This document shows, piece by piece, positions 42,536 through 51,501 of a DNA stretch of 64,000 bases (positions are counted from its first letter, which is position 1; each line of letters starts with the position of its first letter). The position numbers were made by a program, and so were the translations under genes. This DNA is from CAZNPW01 sp964575185. GTDB lineage: Bacteria > Pseudomonadota > Alphaproteobacteria > Rhodobacterales > Rhodobacteraceae. The stretch spans positions 10,068 to 74,067 of the forward strand of contig CAZNPW010000008.1 in NCBI GenBank assembly GCA_964575185.1, in the 5' to 3' direction. The notes below the pieces were generated by a model. It was given only the letters and a program-made list of their open reading frames with translations, was not told where the DNA came from and did no database searches.

Positions 42536-43172
42536 CCGCGGGCAGGCGGGGGCGCGGCAGGATGGCGATCAGGCCGGGCCCGTCGGGGGTGACGGCCGCC
42601 GGGCCGGTCGCGCGGTTCGAGGTCGCGATCGGGCCGTCGGGAGAAAGGTCCAGCCCGTCGATCGGCCAGTGCAGGCCCGTCGACCGCCCGGTGACGCGCG
42701 CCATCGGGAACAGGCTGATCCGGTCGCCCGCGCGCAGGCGCAGCGTCACCGGGCGGGGAAGGTGGAACGCGACGTCGCGCGGGCCGATCACGATGCAGGG
42801 CTGCGGGCTGCGCACCAGCGCGTTCATCACCGCAAGCCCGTGGTCGAGCCGCGCGCCGGTGAAGCCCAGAGCCAGCACCAGCGGCGCCGCGATCGACCGC
42901 AGCGCCTTGTCGAAGTCGGTCGTGTCCTGCTCGGCGATCGGGTGCAGGCGGCCCTCGGGGATCGCGGCGCGGTCCTCGGGCCGCAGCGAGTCGAAGTCGC
43001 CGATCACCGCGTCGGGCATCAGCCCCGCCCGCAGGCAGGCCCGCGCCCCGCCGTCGGCGGCGACGAGACCCGGCGCCGTGCGCTGCGTGCGGCGCAGCAG
43101 CGCCGCCGGGCAGGGGCCGCCGCCGACCAGGGTGACGGGGGCGTCGGATCGGAAAATCACGTCAAGTCGCAC
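42513..43172 (-). CDS. thiN: Thiamine diphosphokinase
   Basis: Transfers pyrophosphate from ATP to thiamine, giving thiamine diphosphate, the cofactor of the E1 component encoded at 60.6 kb. The 219-aa protein has AADGGARACLRAGLMPDAVIGDFDS (here named by AADGGA and IGDFDS), QDTTDFDKAL and the C-terminal beta domain with LFPMARVTG and NRATGPAAV. The start is GTG at 43172; a GTG four codons later is also possible. Confidence 0.92.
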   Translation of the reverse strand: MRLDVIFRSDAPVTLVGGGPCPAALLRRTQRTAPGLVAADGGARACLRAGLMPDAVIGDFDSLRPEDRAAIPEGRLHPIAEQDTTDFDKALRSIAAPLVLALGFTGARLDHGLAVMNALVRSPQPCIVIGPRDVAFHLPRPVTLRLRAGDRISLFPMARVTGRSTGLHWPIDGLDLSPDGPIATSNRATGPAAVTPDGPGLIAILPRPRLPAAIAALRG

Positions 43173-43307
43173 GGTATTGTTCGCGATTAAGGCATCGTTC
43201 AGGATGCGGGGCCATAATCAATCCTTCAAATGACCCTGTTCTGTCCATGGATTCGAACCTGAACCGGCTATGGTCGTGGCACGAGGCCGCAAGAAAGTGA
43301 GCATGCG

Positions 43308-45551
43308 ATGATCGGGGCAAGCAAGATCCTGACGGTGTCCTACGGCACCTTCTCCTGCACGCTGGAAGGGTTCGACGATCCCTTCACCACGATGAGGGCG
43401 ATTGCGGAGTATTTCCGGGACCTTGCGGCGGACGACCGCTACTTCGGCGCCGAACCGCCGACCCCCGACGCGGCGATGCTGCACCGCATTGCCGAGCGCG
43501 AGGAGCGGCGCCGGGTCGAGGCGCGGCTCGACGACCGGGGCGTGACGCTGCGCGCGGCGGAGCCGGGCGCGCACCTGCCCTCCGCGGCCGTGGCGGTGCC
43601 GGTCGCCGTCCCCGCGGACGCCGCGACCCCGGCTCCCGCGCTGGCCGACGCGACCGACATGCCCGACGGCGTCGCCGCCCGCCTCGCCCGCATCCGCGCG
43701 GCGGTGGCCGAGGCCGAAGCGGCCGCCGCGGCCCGCTATGTCGAGGACGAGGACGCGCCGGAACGGTCCGATCTCGCCGCGCTCTTCGCCGCCGAGCCCG
43801 CCCCCGCGTCCGGCGGGGCGGAGGATGAGGCGGCGACGACGGTGGCTGCCGACCCCGACGACACCGGCCCGCAGGACGCCGCCCCGATCCCGGCCGCACC
43901 GGCGGAGCACGCGACGGCGGACCTCGATCGCCACATCGCCCTGGCCACGCCGGAGGCGCCCGCGCCCGAGGTCCGGGCCCCGGCCGGGGACGCGGCGGTG
44001 GCAGCCGGACAGGCCGACCGGGACGGCATCGTGACCGGCCCCGGCGACGACGGCGCACCGCAGGCGGCCCGGACCTCGCAGGTCCCGGTCTTCCCCGACG
44101 ACGAGATCGTGGCCGAGGTCGACGACCCGCTGTTCTTCGACCCCCTCGAGGCGCCCGCCGCGCGCGAGGCCCCCCTGGCCGAAGCCCGCCTGCCGGAAGC
44201 CCGCCTGGCCGAAGCCCGCCTGGCCGAGGCCGGCCTGCCCGAGGCCGGCCTGCCGGACGCCGGCCTGGCCGAATCACGGTCCGAAGCCGACCGGCCCGAG
44301 GCCGGGGTCGCCGCGGCGGAGGCCGCCCCCGTCGATCGGCCCGATGTGGCCGTGGCGGCACCGGACCCGGCCGATGCGGTCGCGGCCGCCCCCGACACGG
44401 TTGCCGAGACGGCGCCCGACACGGCTCCCGAGACGGTCCCCGACACGGTCCCCGACACGTCCCCCGGGACGGTCGCCGCTTCGGCCGCCGGACCGGCCGC
44501 CGAACCGCTCGACGCCGCCGGGGCCCCCGCCGCGCTCGCCGAAAAGGCGCTGCGCGCCCGGGCCCGGGTCGTCCGCGTCCGCCGCGCCGCCGCGCCCGCA
44601 CCCGCCCCCGTCGCCGCGGACGGGCCTGTTGCAGATGCGGCCCCCGACGCGGCCGCAGCCCCGCCCCCGCCGGTCGCCGAGGCCCACGCGGAAGCCCACG
44701 CCGGAGCCGCTCGTGACGACGCCGCACCGGGTGCGCCCGCCGATGACGCAGCGCTCGCCACAGCGCTGTCGGCGATCCTGCGCGATGCCGAACCTCCGCC
44801 TGCGGCCGACGCGGCACGGTCCCCCGCGCCGGTCGAGGAAACCGCCGTCTCGCGCCTGATGGAGCAGACCCGGACCGAGATGGCGGTGCCGGAGAACCGC
44901 CGCCGCCTGTCGGCCATCGCCCACCTGAAGGCCGCGGTGGCCGCGACCGTCGCCGAACGCCTGCGCTTCGGCCGCCCCCGCACCGAGGAACGCGAGGAGA
45001 CCCGGACCGAGGCCTACCGCGACGACCTCGCCCGCGTGGTCCGTCCCCGCCGCCCCGAAGGCACCCCGGACGAGGGCGAGCGGGCCGCGCCGCTGGTGCT
45101 CGTGTCGTCGCAGCGGATCGACCGGCCGCAGCCGGCGGCGACCCCCGCCGCGGCGCCCGTCGCACCCGTCGCGCCGGTCCGCCCCCGCCGCATCGCCGGC
45201 GCCGCCGCCGCCGCGCTGCTCGAGGAGGACGAGGGCGGGCCGGTGGACAACATCTTCGCCGATGTCCGCGGCTTCGCCGAGTTCGCCGAGAACGTGGGCG
45301 CGCATGCCCTGCCCGACCTGATCGAGGCCGCCGCCGCCTATGCCGCCGCGGTGGAGGGGCGCGACCAGTTCACCCGGCCGCAACTGATGCGCCAGGTCGA
45401 AACCGCCACGGGCGAGCTTGTCCGCGAGGACGGCCTGCGCAGCTTCGGCGCGCTTTTGCGCGAGGGGCGCATCGTCAAGGTGACGCGCGGCCGCTTCAGC
45501 GTGACGCAAAGCTCGCGTTTCCTGGCCGAGGCGCGCAAGCTCGCCGGATAG
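43308..45551 (+). CDS. Large disordered Ala/Pro/Asp-rich protein with conserved ends (function unknown)
   Basis: A 747-aa protein of unknown function. The N-terminal 85 residues (MIGASKILTVSYGTFSCTLE, IAEYFRDLAADDRYFGAEPP) and the last roughly 100 residues (NIFADVRGFAEFAENVGA, QFTRPQLMRQVE, GRFSVTQSSRF) are ordered and look conserved among Rhodobacterales. The central about 550 residues are low-complexity, acidic and rich in Ala, Pro, Val and Asp. They contain two minisatellite-encoded repeats. No signal peptide or membrane segment is seen. It is monocistronic, with a 135-bp divergent promoter region shared with thiN. Relatives are sometimes labelled CheA-like, which nothing here supports. 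Confidence 0.85.
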   Translation: MIGASKILTVSYGTFSCTLEGFDDPFTTMRAIAEYFRDLAADDRYFGAEPPTPDAAMLHRIAEREERRRVEARLDDRGVTLRAAEPGAHLPSAAVAVPVAVPADAATPAPALADATDMPDGVAARLARIRAAVAEAEAAAAARYVEDEDAPERSDLAALFAAEPAPASGGAEDEAATTVAADPDDTGPQDAAPIPAAPAEHATADLDRHIALATPEAPAPEVRAPAGDAAVAAGQADRDGIVTGPGDDGAPQAARTSQVPVFPDDEIVAEVDDPLFFDPLEAPAAREAPLAEARLPEARLAEARLAEAGLPEAGLPDAGLAESRSEADRPEAGVAAAEAAPVDRPDVAVAAPDPADAVAAAPDTVAETAPDTAPETVPDTVPDTSPGTVAASAAGPAAEPLDAAGAPAALAEKALRARARVVRVRRAAAPAPAPVAADGPVADAAPDAAAAPPPPVAEAHAEAHAGAARDDAAPGAPADDAALATALSAILRDAEPPPAADAARSPAPVEETAVSRLMEQTRTEMAVPENRRRLSAIAHLKAAVAATVAERLRFGRPRTEEREETRTEAYRDDLARVVRPRRPEGTPDEGERAAPLVLVSSQRIDRPQPAATPAAAPVAPVAPVRPRRIAGAAAAALLEEDEGGPVDNIFADVRGFAEFAENVGAHALPDLIEAAAAYAAAVEGRDQFTRPQLMRQVETATGELVREDGLRSFGALLREGRIVKVTRGRFSVTQSSRFLAEARKLAG
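44175..44264 (+). repeat. Six tandem 15-bp units inside the disordered protein
   Basis: Six 15-base units of the type CTGGCCGAAGCCCGC encode L-A/P-E-A-R/G pentapeptides (LAEAR, LPEAR, LAEAR, LAEAG, LPEAG, LPDAG), with a seventh partial unit. The period keeps the frame, so copy number can vary without disrupting the gene. Confidence 0.9.
44394..44477 (+). repeat. Seven tandem 12-bp units inside the disordered protein
   Basis: Seven 12-base units of the type GACACGGTCCCC encode D/E-T-x-P/A tetrapeptides (DTVA, ETAP, DTAP, ETVP, DTVP, DTSP, GTVA). Together with the 15-bp array 130 bp upstream this makes the middle of the gene a minisatellite region. Confidence 0.9.
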
Positions 45552-45585
45552 GGACAGCGGGCTGCCGCTGCCAGCAGCCCCGCCG

Positions 45586-45834
45586 TCAGGCGGAAGGGCC
45601 CGGCCCTTCCGCCTTTCGTGCCGCATCGGGGTCATCGCGCCCGACGCCGCGGAACACCGCCCGGAACGGCAGCGCCCAGAGGATCCCCAGCCCGACGTAG
45701 ACCGCAAGCTCGACCAGGATCGGTGGCCGGTCGAACAGCGACACGAGGTAGAGCGCGGTCGCGATGTAGAGCGGCAGCCCGACCAGCAGGACCACAAGCG
45801 ACAGCCTGCGCCGCGATTTCCACGACAGGGACAT
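45586..45834 (-). CDS. DUF2842 small membrane protein
   Basis: An 82-aa protein of the DUF2842 family with two transmembrane helices (LSLVVLLVGLPLYIATALYLV and VELAVYVGLGILWALPF). It begins MSLSWKSRRRLSLVVLL at 45834. Its final residues AEGPGPSA and the stop are encoded by one arm-to-arm palindrome that also looks like a transcription terminator. Function unknown; it lies downstream of purA, separated by a 329-bp repeat-containing gap. Confidence 0.82.
   Translation of the reverse strand: MSLSWKSRRRLSLVVLLVGLPLYIATALYLVSLFDRPPILVELAVYVGLGILWALPFRAVFRGVGRDDPDAARKAEGPGPSA
45588..45614. terminator. Perfect 13-bp-stem terminator overlapping the end of DUF2842
   Basis: AGGCGGAAGGGCC (45588-45600) and GGCCCTTCCGCCT (45602-45614) are exact reverse complements around one base, followed by TTCGTG on the plus strand. 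It can end transcription of the disordered-protein gene from the left, and it lies within the last codons and stop of DUF2842 on the other strand. Confidence 0.7.
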
Positions 45835-45943
45835 GGTGCCTCGCCAACCCCCGGCCCGGTGCCGGACCCGCCGCACATAGGCGCAGGAGCGCCGCAGGGC
45901 AACAGGGCCGGGCCGCAGGGTGCGGGGCGGTCCCCGACTCGGC

Positions 45944-46139
45944 CGATCCGGGGACTCCGCCCTTCCGGCGGCGCGGCGGGTCGAGAGAGGTCGCGGGTCC
46001 GGCCCGGGACGGACCGTTCCCGCGGACCCCTTCCGCAAGGGCCCACCCGCCCCGGACCCGATCCGGGGCCTCCGCCGTTCCGGCGGCGCGGCGGGTCCGG
46101 CCCGGGACGCGCCATTCCTGCGGACCCCTTCCGCGAAGG
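45944..46139. repeat. Imperfect direct duplication in the purA-DUF2842 gap
   Basis: Two copies of a GC-rich block, 45944-46040 and 46059-46139, share CGATCCGGGG(A/C)CTCCGCC, TTCCGGCGGCGCGGCGGGTC and CGGCCCGGGACG, ending GCGGACCCCTTCCGC. The first copy has a 16-bp insertion in the middle. The blocks contain inverted arms (GGCGG/CCGCC-type) and fill most of the 329-bp gene-free stretch. No ORF with a credible start covers them. Confidence 0.75.
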
Positions 46140-46163
46140 TCGGCCGCGAGCCCCCCTCGGGCG

Positions 46164-47453
<1,290 letters not shown>

Positions 47454-47574
47454 GACACGCTCCCGTCAAACCCGGGGGCGGCATAGCGCGGGCGGCAGGT
47501 GAAGGGAACGCCCATTCCGGCTTGCACGCCCGGCCGGGGTTGCCTAAATGACCGCCAAACGGCCCCGGGGTTCC

Positions 47575-47994
47575 ATGGAAAACGTCGTCCTCGCCATCCA
47601 CCTGATCCTCGCCCTTCTGCTGACCGGCGTGGTGCTGATGCAGCGGTCCGAGGGCGGTGGCCTGGGCATGGGCGGGTCATCGAACGTGATGACCGCGCGG
47701 GGTGCCGCCAACGCGATGACGCGGGCGACGTGGATCCTCGCCGCGATGTTCATCGCGACATCGATCATCCTGACGATCCTCGCGGCGGCGGACAGCGCAG
47801 GCGCGTCGCTGACCGACCAGATCGGGGTGGAGCTGCCGGCCCCCGCGACCCCCGCGCCCTCGCCGCTGGGGGGCGACCTGCTGCCGCCCCCGGCCGACGC
47901 GCCGGCCGCACCTCCGGCGGCCGAGGCCCCCGCGGCTCCGCCCGCGACCCCGGAGGCTCCGGCGGCTCCGGCGGCTCCGGCGGCAAACCCCTAG
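47575..47994 (+). CDS. secG: Preprotein translocase subunit SecG
   Basis: A small subunit of the SecYEG channel, 139 aa. Two transmembrane helices (VVLAIHLILALLLTGVVLMQ and ATWILAAMFIATSIILTILA) flank the conserved RSEGGGLGMGGSS loop. The C-terminus is a long Ala/Pro-rich tail built from APAAP-type repeats, common in alphaproteobacterial SecG. The ATG at 47575 matches the family start MENVVL; an ATG nine codons upstream is in frame. It precedes pyrG by 122 bp. Confidence 0.93.
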   Translation: MENVVLAIHLILALLLTGVVLMQRSEGGGLGMGGSSNVMTARGAANAMTRATWILAAMFIATSIILTILAAADSAGASLTDQIGVELPAPATPAPSPLGGDLLPPPADAPAAPPAAEAPAAPPATPEAPAAPAAPAANP

Positions 47995-48116
47995 TCCTTG
48001 CGTCGCGCCTTGCGTCGCCCGCTTGATGTTGCGGCGCGCCGGGGTTTGGCGTAAGCGTCGAATCCCGTGATCCTGCGATTCGGCCGTGGCCCGAATCCCG
48101 CCGCACGGGGGCTTTC

Positions 48117-49760
48117 ATGGCGCGCTACATCTTCATCACCGGGGGCGTCGTGTCGTCGCTCGGCAAGGGCCTCGCGTCCGCCGCGCTGGGCGCGCTGCTC
48201 CAGGCGCGCGGCTTCACGGTGCGGCTGCGCAAGCTCGACCCCTACCTGAACGTCGACCCCGGCACGATGTCGCCCTTCGAGCACGGCGAGGTCTTCGTGA
48301 CCGACGACGGGGCCGAGACGGACCTCGACCTCGGCCATTACGAACGCTTCACCGGCGTCAGCGCCCGCCAGTCCGACAGCATCTCGTCGGGGCGCATCTA
48401 CTCCAACGTGCTGGAGAAGGAGCGGCGAGGCGACTACCTGGGGAAAACCATCCAGGTGATCCCCCACGTTACCAACGAGATCAAGGAGTTCCTGCGCATC
48501 GGCGAGCATGAGGTCGACTTCATGCTGTGCGAGATCGGCGGCACCGTCGGCGACATCGAGGGCCTGCCCTTCTTCGAGGCGATCCGCCAGTTCATCCACG
48601 AACGCCCCCGCGGCCAGTCGATCCTGATGCACCTGACGCTGCTGCCCTACCTTGCCGCGAGCGGCGAGCTGAAGACCAAGCCGACCCAGCATTCGGTCAA
48701 GGAGCTGCAGAGCATCGGCCTTGCCCCCGACGTGCTCGTCTGCCGGTCCGAACACCCGATCCCCGACAAGGAGCGCGAGAAGATCGCGCTGTTCTGCAAC
48801 GTCCGGCGCGACGCGGTGATCCCGGCCTATGACCTGAAGACGATCTACGAGGCGCCGCTCGCCTACCACCGCGCGGGGCTGGACCAGGCCGTGCTCGACG
48901 CCTTCGGGATCAGCCCCGCGCCCCGGCCGAACCTCGCCCGGTGGGAGGACGTGATGGACCGCCTGACCCACGCCGAGGGCGAGGTGCGGGTGGCGGTGGT
49001 GGGGAAATACACCCAGCTCGAGGACGCCTACAAGTCCATCGCCGAGGCGCTGACCCACGGCGGCATGGCCAACCGCACCCGCGTGCGCGCCGAATGGATC
49101 GACGCCGAGATCTTCGAGCGCGAGGACCCCGGCCCGTATCTGTCGGGCTTCCACGCGATCCTGGTGCCCGGCGGCTTCGGCGAGCGCGGGACCGAGGGCA
49201 AGATCCGCGCCGCCCGCTTCGCGCGGGAAAAGGGGGTGCCCTATCTCGGCATCTGCCTGGGGATGCAGATGGCGGTGATCGAGGCCTCGCGCAACCTCGT
49301 GGGCCTGGCCGACGCGGGGTCCGAGGAGTTCGACCACGAGGCCGGCGGGCGTCGCTTCACGCCCGTCGTCTACCACCTGAAGGAATGGGTCCAGGGCAAC
49401 CACACCGTCCAGCGCACGGTCGAGGACAAGAAGGGCGGCACGATGCGGCTCGGGGCCTATACCGCGGTGCTGAAGGAGGGCTCGCGCGTGGCCGCCGTCT
49501 ACGGCGCGACGGTGATCGAGGAACGCCACCGGCACCGGTATGAGGTGGACGTGGGGTATCGCGACCGGCTCGAGGCCTGCGGCCTGTCGTTCTCCGGCAT
49601 GTCCCCCGACGGGAGGCTGCCGGAGATCGTGGAAGTGAAGGGGCACCCGTGGTTCATCGGCGTGCAGTTCCACCCGGAGCTGAAGTCAAAACCCTTCGCG
49701 CCGCATCCGCTGTTCGCGGATTTCGTCAGGGCGGCGGTGGAGGGGGCGCGGTTGGTTTAA
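48117..49760 (+). CDS. pyrG: CTP synthase
   Basis: Makes CTP from UTP, ATP and glutamine. The 547-aa protein has the amidoligase domain (ITGGVVSSLGKGLASAALG with the P-loop, then CEIGGTVGDIE) and a class I glutamine amidotransferase domain with the nucleophile Cys in LGICLGMQ and the His/Glu pair in QFHPELKSKP. The stop at 49758-49760 overlaps by 4 bp the stop of the AT-rich DUF262 gene on the other strand, marking the left edge of that islet. Confidence 0.98.
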   Translation: MARYIFITGGVVSSLGKGLASAALGALLQARGFTVRLRKLDPYLNVDPGTMSPFEHGEVFVTDDGAETDLDLGHYERFTGVSARQSDSISSGRIYSNVLEKERRGDYLGKTIQVIPHVTNEIKEFLRIGEHEVDFMLCEIGGTVGDIEGLPFFEAIRQFIHERPRGQSILMHLTLLPYLAASGELKTKPTQHSVKELQSIGLAPDVLVCRSEHPIPDKEREKIALFCNVRRDAVIPAYDLKTIYEAPLAYHRAGLDQAVLDAFGISPAPRPNLARWEDVMDRLTHAEGEVRVAVVGKYTQLEDAYKSIAEALTHGGMANRTRVRAEWIDAEIFEREDPGPYLSGFHAILVPGGFGERGTEGKIRAARFAREKGVPYLGICLGMQMAVIEASRNLVGLADAGSEEFDHEAGGRRFTPVVYHLKEWVQGNHTVQRTVEDKKGGTMRLGAYTAVLKEGSRVAAVYGATVIEERHRHRYEVDVGYRDRLEACGLSFSGMSPDGRLPEIVEVKGHPWFIGVQFHPELKSKPFAPHPLFADFVRAAVEGARLV

Positions 49761-51457
49761 CTGAATTCAACTTTCCAGATTCCGGCAGCCCTATTCGCAA
49801 GCATTGCTTGACGTTCCTCAACGTCAGCTTTCTTCCACTCAGCTTTACCGAATACATCTTCGGAAATCTTCATAGGCTGAGACTTACTGTAGTGAGACAG
49901 CTTCGCTTGAAATGACGAGTTCGATACCCGACTATTTAGTCCAGACAATAGAAGAGTCATATTTCCTAAACGGCTGACATACTCCGAAACCTCAGTCACA
50001 TCGTCACTAAAGCTCAACCAGTCTGCGGCATTGTACCTTTGAGGAAGTATGTGCTCCAGATTCACCACGTCGGCCTTTCGATTTACGACTAAGCCACTTG
50101 CTGCTTCCCAGTCGTCATTGATGCGGCGCAGAATATGCCTAGCCATCGCTGATACATCAAATGACTTCTTTGAAAACGCGTCAACGAAGACGATATCCTT
50201 GGGATACAGAGATTCGAACCTGGCAAAAACATCCTTGTCGGTACAAGTCGGGTTGTTCCGAACATACAATGCGGCGTTAGTGAAAGTCTTCTCGATGTTG
50301 CCCGTGCCAGCCCCTAAGATGATGCTGTAGCGGAATGCAAAAGCCACAACAGCACGCAAAACCGATAGGAAGATTTCATGCCGCGCCTCAAGAGTTGCAA
50401 GAAGCAACGGATTGTACTGGTTCACGCCAAAAAGCTTCAATTCCTCGATCGCATCACTTACCTTGCCTCGCTGTGGCTCATCAAACATTGACCAAATGGA
50501 GGCTTGCGAGTCGCTTAAGGCGGCATAAAGCTCAGCAGAATCTCGGAGCTCCTTGGATAGGGAAAGAACTTGATTCTTATTGCTGTATCTGGCCTTAATC
50601 TTTTGAAAAAGCTCTTTATCTCGCACGATGCCATGCTTGGAAAGCCAAACATGGCGTAGAAACCGCTTCAGTTCAAGCTTACCTAAGCTCTGGCTCATTA
50701 ATGCCCAGTTGCTCTGAACTTCTTCGATGCGATCATCCGCCTTCGAAAATAAATAGTTTTTCAGTAAGTCAGCTACTGACAACGCCAAGCCACGATCATT
50801 CAATGTCTCAAATAGCATATAAGCATCATAATCATCCTTTACGGTTATCTTGATCACTTGAACAATATCATCCAGTGCCTCCACCACTTGCTGGACAAAA
50901 TCTTGCAGAGATGTTCCAGTGGAAACTCGTGCGTCGATCATGTCTCTGAAAAAGAGGTAGCTCTTCGCCAGAAGTTTGTTCGAGTTTGTAACATTCCGAG
51001 CTCGCGTGTCTTGCTTGAGGCCCTCTATTCCAACGTTGTTTACTATCTTCTCGTTGAAATATGTCCGGTTGTTAATGTTGAGCGTCAGCTTCGGAACTGT
51101 TTCTTGCGTACTATAGTCGAACTTGCCTAGGAAGTCGCTCTCCAGCCGTTCCGCAAGTTTCTGCTGCCCTGTGACTTTTGCATAGTCGCGTAATGCGCAA
51201 AGCATGACCGATATAGTCGTCAGGCGCTGTTGTCCATCAATAACCTCGTAGGCCGCCGAGTTGCCATCATTAATGACTATTGAGCCAATGAAGTATGTAT
51301 TCTGCTTTTCGTTGATTGCTCGAAAGATATCTTCCCAAAGTTGTTCCGTCTCGTCGCTCGTCCAGCTATAGTCGCGCTGGTACTTAGGAACCAAATATGG
51401 CTTTCCATCCCGAAGGATTGAGCCGATGTACGCAGCGCCTGTATCTATACTTGGCAT
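49757..51457 (-). CDS. DUF262/DUF1524 protein (GmrSD-like putative defence nuclease) in an AT-rich islet
   Basis: A 566-aa protein with an N-terminal DUF262 (ParB/GmrS-like) domain: VPKYQRDYSW (23-32) and the nucleotide-binding DGQQRLTT (74-81). Its C-terminal DUF1524 domain is HNH-type: LEHILPQ (467-473), GNMTLLL and NSRVSNSSF. This is the fused GmrS-GmrD layout of type IV modification-dependent restriction enzymes. The ribosome site AGGAGA precedes ATG 51457. Base composition is near 45% GC, with ATA, AAT and TTA-type codons, against about 70% around it, so it was acquired recently. It fills the pyrG-ccr gap alone. Targeting of modified phage DNA is inferred from the family. Confidence 0.88.
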   Translation of the reverse strand: MPSIDTGAAYIGSILRDGKPYLVPKYQRDYSWTSDETEQLWEDIFRAINEKQNTYFIGSIVINDGNSAAYEVIDGQQRLTTISVMLCALRDYAKVTGQQKLAERLESDFLGKFDYSTQETVPKLTLNINNRTYFNEKIVNNVGIEGLKQDTRARNVTNSNKLLAKSYLFFRDMIDARVSTGTSLQDFVQQVVEALDDIVQVIKITVKDDYDAYMLFETLNDRGLALSVADLLKNYLFSKADDRIEEVQSNWALMSQSLGKLELKRFLRHVWLSKHGIVRDKELFQKIKARYSNKNQVLSLSKELRDSAELYAALSDSQASIWSMFDEPQRGKVSDAIEELKLFGVNQYNPLLLATLEARHEIFLSVLRAVVAFAFRYSIILGAGTGNIEKTFTNAALYVRNNPTCTDKDVFARFESLYPKDIVFVDAFSKKSFDVSAMARHILRRINDDWEAASGLVVNRKADVVNLEHILPQRYNAADWLSFSDDVTEVSEYVSRLGNMTLLLSGLNSRVSNSSFQAKLSHYSKSQPMKISEDVFGKAEWKKADVEERQAMLANRAAGIWKVEFS

Positions 51458-51501
51458 GTCCGTCTCCTGATATCTGCTTCTGGCAGACCCAAGAAGACAG
51501 T

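Noticed and set aside
43245..43262. A GGATTCGAACC string, reverse complement of a tRNA T-loop, upstream of the disordered-protein gene
   Set aside because: The flanking bases do not form a five-pair T-stem and no D, anticodon or acceptor arms can be found around it.
43308..45551. Assignment of the disordered protein as CheA or another chemotaxis kinase
   Set aside because: No HPt, histidine-kinase or CheW-like motif is visible, and no chemotaxis genes are nearby.
50205..50225. A GATTCGAACC string suggesting a tRNA attachment site near the AT-rich islet
   Set aside because: It lies within the intact coding sequence of the DUF262 gene and has no tRNA-like surroundings.
49757..51457. DUF262 gene as part of a multi-gene defence island
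   Set aside because: Both neighbours (pyrG and ccr) are core metabolic genes abutting the islet within 45 bp. No second defence gene, methylase or integrase is present.
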